Positions 5,892 to 7,581 of a stretch of 7,581 bases of DNA are shown piece by piece. The DNA comes from an uncultured Actinomycetes bacterium (GTDB taxonomy: Bacteria > Actinomycetota > Actinomycetes > S36-B12 > UBA5976). Every line of letters starts with the position of its first letter. Within the stretch, counting starts at the first letter, position 1. The notes beneath the pieces were generated by a model. That model made no database searches, was not told where the DNA came from, and saw only the letters and a program-made list of their open reading frames with translations. Made by a program: the position numbers and the translations under genes. Location: assembly GCA_937896305.1 (NCBI GenBank), contig CALBND010000043.1, positions 1 to 7,581 of the forward strand. The letters are read 5' to 3'.

Positions 5892-7581
5892 GTGTCAGCA
5901 ACTCATTCGGCTTTAGATGATTTAAACCCTCAGCAAAGAGCAGCGGTAACTAACGAAGGCTCTCCTCTTCTGATCGTGGCTGGGGCTGGTTCGGGTAAAA
6001 CTCGAGTCCTAACCAGGCGCATTGCCTATCTTATGGGCCAGCGTGGAGTCGTGCCACACGAAATTTTGGCCATTACCTTTACCAACAAAGCAGCAGGTGA
6101 AATGAAAGAAAGGGTGACTGAATTAGTTGGATTATCCGCGCGAAATATGTGGGTCTCAACATTTCATTCCGCATGTGTACGAATATTAAGAAACGAAGCA
6201 ACTCGTTTAGGAAGAACTTCAAGTTTTTCAATTTATGACTCAGGAGATTCACTTCGTTTAATAACGATGGTGGCAGCAAATTTAGATATTAATTCAAAAA
6301 CACTAAGTCCAAGATCTTTAGCCAATCAAATTTCTACTTTAAAAAGTGAACTTATTGATCATGAAACTTATATGAGTAGGGCAGAAAGTGAACAAGAAAA
6401 ATTAGTTGCCCAAGTTTACGCAGATTATGATAGAAGATTAGCTCGTGCAAATGCTTTTGATTTTGATGACTTAATTGGGGCCACAGTTGCTGTCTTACAA
6501 TTATTTCCTGATGTTAAACAAAGGTATCGTCAAAGATTTAAACATATTTTGGTTGATGAGTACCAAGACACTAACCATGCACAATATATTTTGATTAAAG
6601 AATTAGTAGGAAATATTAAAGATGGTTTAGCCCCAGCAGAGCTTTGTGTGGTGGGAGACGCTGATCAATCTATTTATGCATTTCGTGGTGCCACAATTAG
6701 AAATATAGAAGAATTTGAAAGAGATTATCTTGATGCTAAAACAATTCTTTTGGAACAAAATTATCGCTCTACACAAAATATTTTAACTGCTGCTAATTCT
6801 GTCATTTCCCAAAATTCTGAAAGAAGAGAAAAGAAACTTTGGACTGATGCTGGAAGTGGTGAACCAATTGTTGGCTATGTCGCAGATAACGAACACGATG
6901 AAGCATCCTTTGTGGCTTTAGAAATAGAAAGATTAAGAGATGAAAACGATTACAAATATGGCCAAGTTGCTGTTTTTTATAGAACAAACAATCAGTCACG
7001 AGCACTTGAAGAAGTATTCATCAGAATTGGTGTGCCATATCGAGTGGTAGGTGGTTTGAAGTTTTATGAAAGAAAAGAAGTCAAAGACATCTTGGCTTAT
7101 TTAAGGGCAATCATAAATCCAGATGACGAACTATCTTTAAGAAGAATTATTAATGTTCCCAAACGCGGAATTGGGGATAAAGCTGAGGAAGGAATTGAAA
7201 AGTTTGCCTTCAAAAACAAATTATCTTTTGGGCAAGCCATCGTTCAAGCCGAACAAATATCTGAATTAAGCGCTAAAGCTGGGGGATCATTAATCGAATT
7301 TTCTCAGATGATGCAATTCTTTAGAGAACTATTTTTAGCTGACACTAAACCCTCAGAGATCGTGCATCTTGTTTTAGAAAAGACTGGATATCTAGAAATC
7401 CTCTTTAACTCAGAAGACGCCCAAGATCAAGGCAGAGTTGAGAATTTAACTGAATTGGAATCAGTGGCCCGAGAATTTGAAGCAAGCCACAGTGTTGGTG
7501 AAAATGGATTAGCACAATTTTTAGAACACGTCTCCCTCGTTGCAGATTCAGATGATGTACCAGGAAATGATGAAGGTTTAA
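5892..7581 (+). CDS. pcrA: ATP-dependent DNA helicase, UvrD/PcrA type (partial, 3' end outside window)
   Basis: Superfamily 1A 3'-5' DNA helicase acting in DNA repair and replication-fork maintenance. 563 codons are visible without interruption, and the frame is open at the right edge. Helicase motifs in order are the Q-motif 'LNPQQRAAV' (11-19), Walker A 'GAGSGKT' (31-37), motif Ia 'ITFTNKAAGEM' (61-71), 'VSTFHSACVRIL', Walker B 'VDEYQDTN' (221-228), motif III 'VVGDADQSIYAFRGA' (253-267), motif IV 'LEQNYRST' (288-295), 'VAVFYRTNNQSR' (359-370) and 'KFYERKEVKDILAYLR' (390-405). The visible part stops near 'PGNDEGL', just before the expected motif V ('TLMTxHxAKGLEF'). Complete homologues are usually about 700-800 residues. 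The GTG is the only plausible start: an in-frame TAA lies at 5886-5888 and the Q-motif begins ten residues later. The gene is divergent from the deacetylase with 23 bases between start codons. By hand count, G+C is about 57% in 5941-6060 and about 31% in 6181-6360. PcrA versus its paralogue UvrD2 cannot be fully settled without the C-terminus. Confidence 0.93.
   Translation, partial: MSATHSALDDLNPQQRAAVTNEGSPLLIVAGAGSGKTRVLTRRIAYLMGQRGVVPHEILAITFTNKAAGEMKERVTELVGLSARNMWVSTFHSACVRILRNEATRLGRTSSFSIYDSGDSLRLITMVAANLDINSKTLSPRSLANQISTLKSELIDHETYMSRAESEQEKLVAQVYADYDRRLARANAFDFDDLIGATVAVLQLFPDVKQRYRQRFKHILVDEYQDTNHAQYILIKELVGNIKDGLAPAELCVVGDADQSIYAFRGATIRNIEEFERDYLDAKTILLEQNYRSTQNILTAANSVISQNSERREKKLWTDAGSGEPIVGYVADNEHDEASFVALEIERLRDENDYKYGQVAVFYRTNNQSRALEEVFIRIGVPYRVVGGLKFYERKEVKDILAYLRAIINPDDELSLRRIINVPKRGIGDKAEEGIEKFAFKNKLSFGQAIVQAEQISELSAKAGGSLIEFSQMMQFFRELFLADTKPSEIVHLVLEKTGYLEILFNSEDAQDQGRVENLTELESVAREFEASHSVGENGLAQFLEHVSLVADSDDVPGNDEGL

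Noticed and set aside
5869..5901. N-terminal extension of the deacetylase from a TTG at 5901
   Set aside because: It would add 11 residues not needed by the PIG-L fold, overlap the first codons of pcrA, and ignore the ATG at 5868 that has a TAAGTT hexamer seven bases upstream.
6079..7005. Two minus-strand open frames inside the helicase gene
   Set aside because: The plus-strand frame carries the full series of SF1 helicase motifs; the reverse translations are featureless.
1..7581. Search for a new defence system, mobile element, CRISPR array, tRNA or rRNA
   Set aside because: Genes are intact core-metabolism or repair genes with short gaps. There are no transposase or integrase motifs, no regularly spaced repeats, no terminal inverted repeats and no tRNA-like cloverleaf seen by eye.

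Overview
The window is ordinary chromosomal core sequence. It most likely comes from a small-genome, low-G+C free-living actinobacterium. Three things suggest this: (i) a guaB, guaB3, guaA cluster in which GuaB3 has the actinobacterial 'GGGAAHTT' active-site loop; (ii) a MerR-type cobalamin-domain regulator, a PIG-L deacetylase and a UvrD1/PcrA-type helicase, all of which resemble actinobacterial versions; (iii) A+T-rich codon use (AGA arginine and A- or T-ending codons inside genes) with very short intergenic gaps. The streamlined freshwater acI/Nanopelagicales group would fit. That is inference from memory of such genomes; no database search was run.

Layout. Positions 1-464 hold the C-terminal part of a MerR-like regulator with a B12-binding-type domain, cut by the left edge. 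A 79-base gap carries a probable leaderless promoter. The guanine-nucleotide cluster then follows on the + strand: guaB (IMP dehydrogenase, 544-2034), guaB3 (IMPDH-like paralogue, 2046-3164) and guaA (GMP synthetase, 3217-4773). A small four-helix membrane protein follows (4787-5134). It meets, tail to tail, a minus-strand PIG-L/LmbE-type deacetylase (5131-5868). A PcrA/UvrD-type helicase starts divergently at 5892 and runs off the right edge. Nothing longer than 80 bases is left without a gene. No RNA gene, mobile element, CRISPR array or convincing hairpin terminator was seen.

How the genes work together. GuaB oxidises IMP to XMP and GuaA aminates XMP to GMP, so this is the committed branch of guanine nucleotide synthesis. 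GuaB3 sits between them but has histidine where IMPDH and GMP reductase have the catalytic cysteine, so its job is unclear. The membrane protein, deacetylase and helicase show no visible functional link to guanine synthesis.

The most interesting signals are regulatory and compositional. Four genes (guaB, the membrane gene, the deacetylase and pcrA) have a TAnnnT -10-like hexamer 6 or 7 bases before the start codon and no Shine-Dalgarno sequence, which is the pattern of leaderless transcripts. The divergent deacetylase/pcrA pair is extremely compact, with the two predicted -10 hexamers sharing two bases. Also notable are the GuaB3 Cys-to-His change, a shared TTAA holding two convergent stop codons, and G+C that is raised at the 5' ends of guaB and pcrA (and at the 3' end of guaB) compared with gene interiors. 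I found no convincing new multi-gene system.
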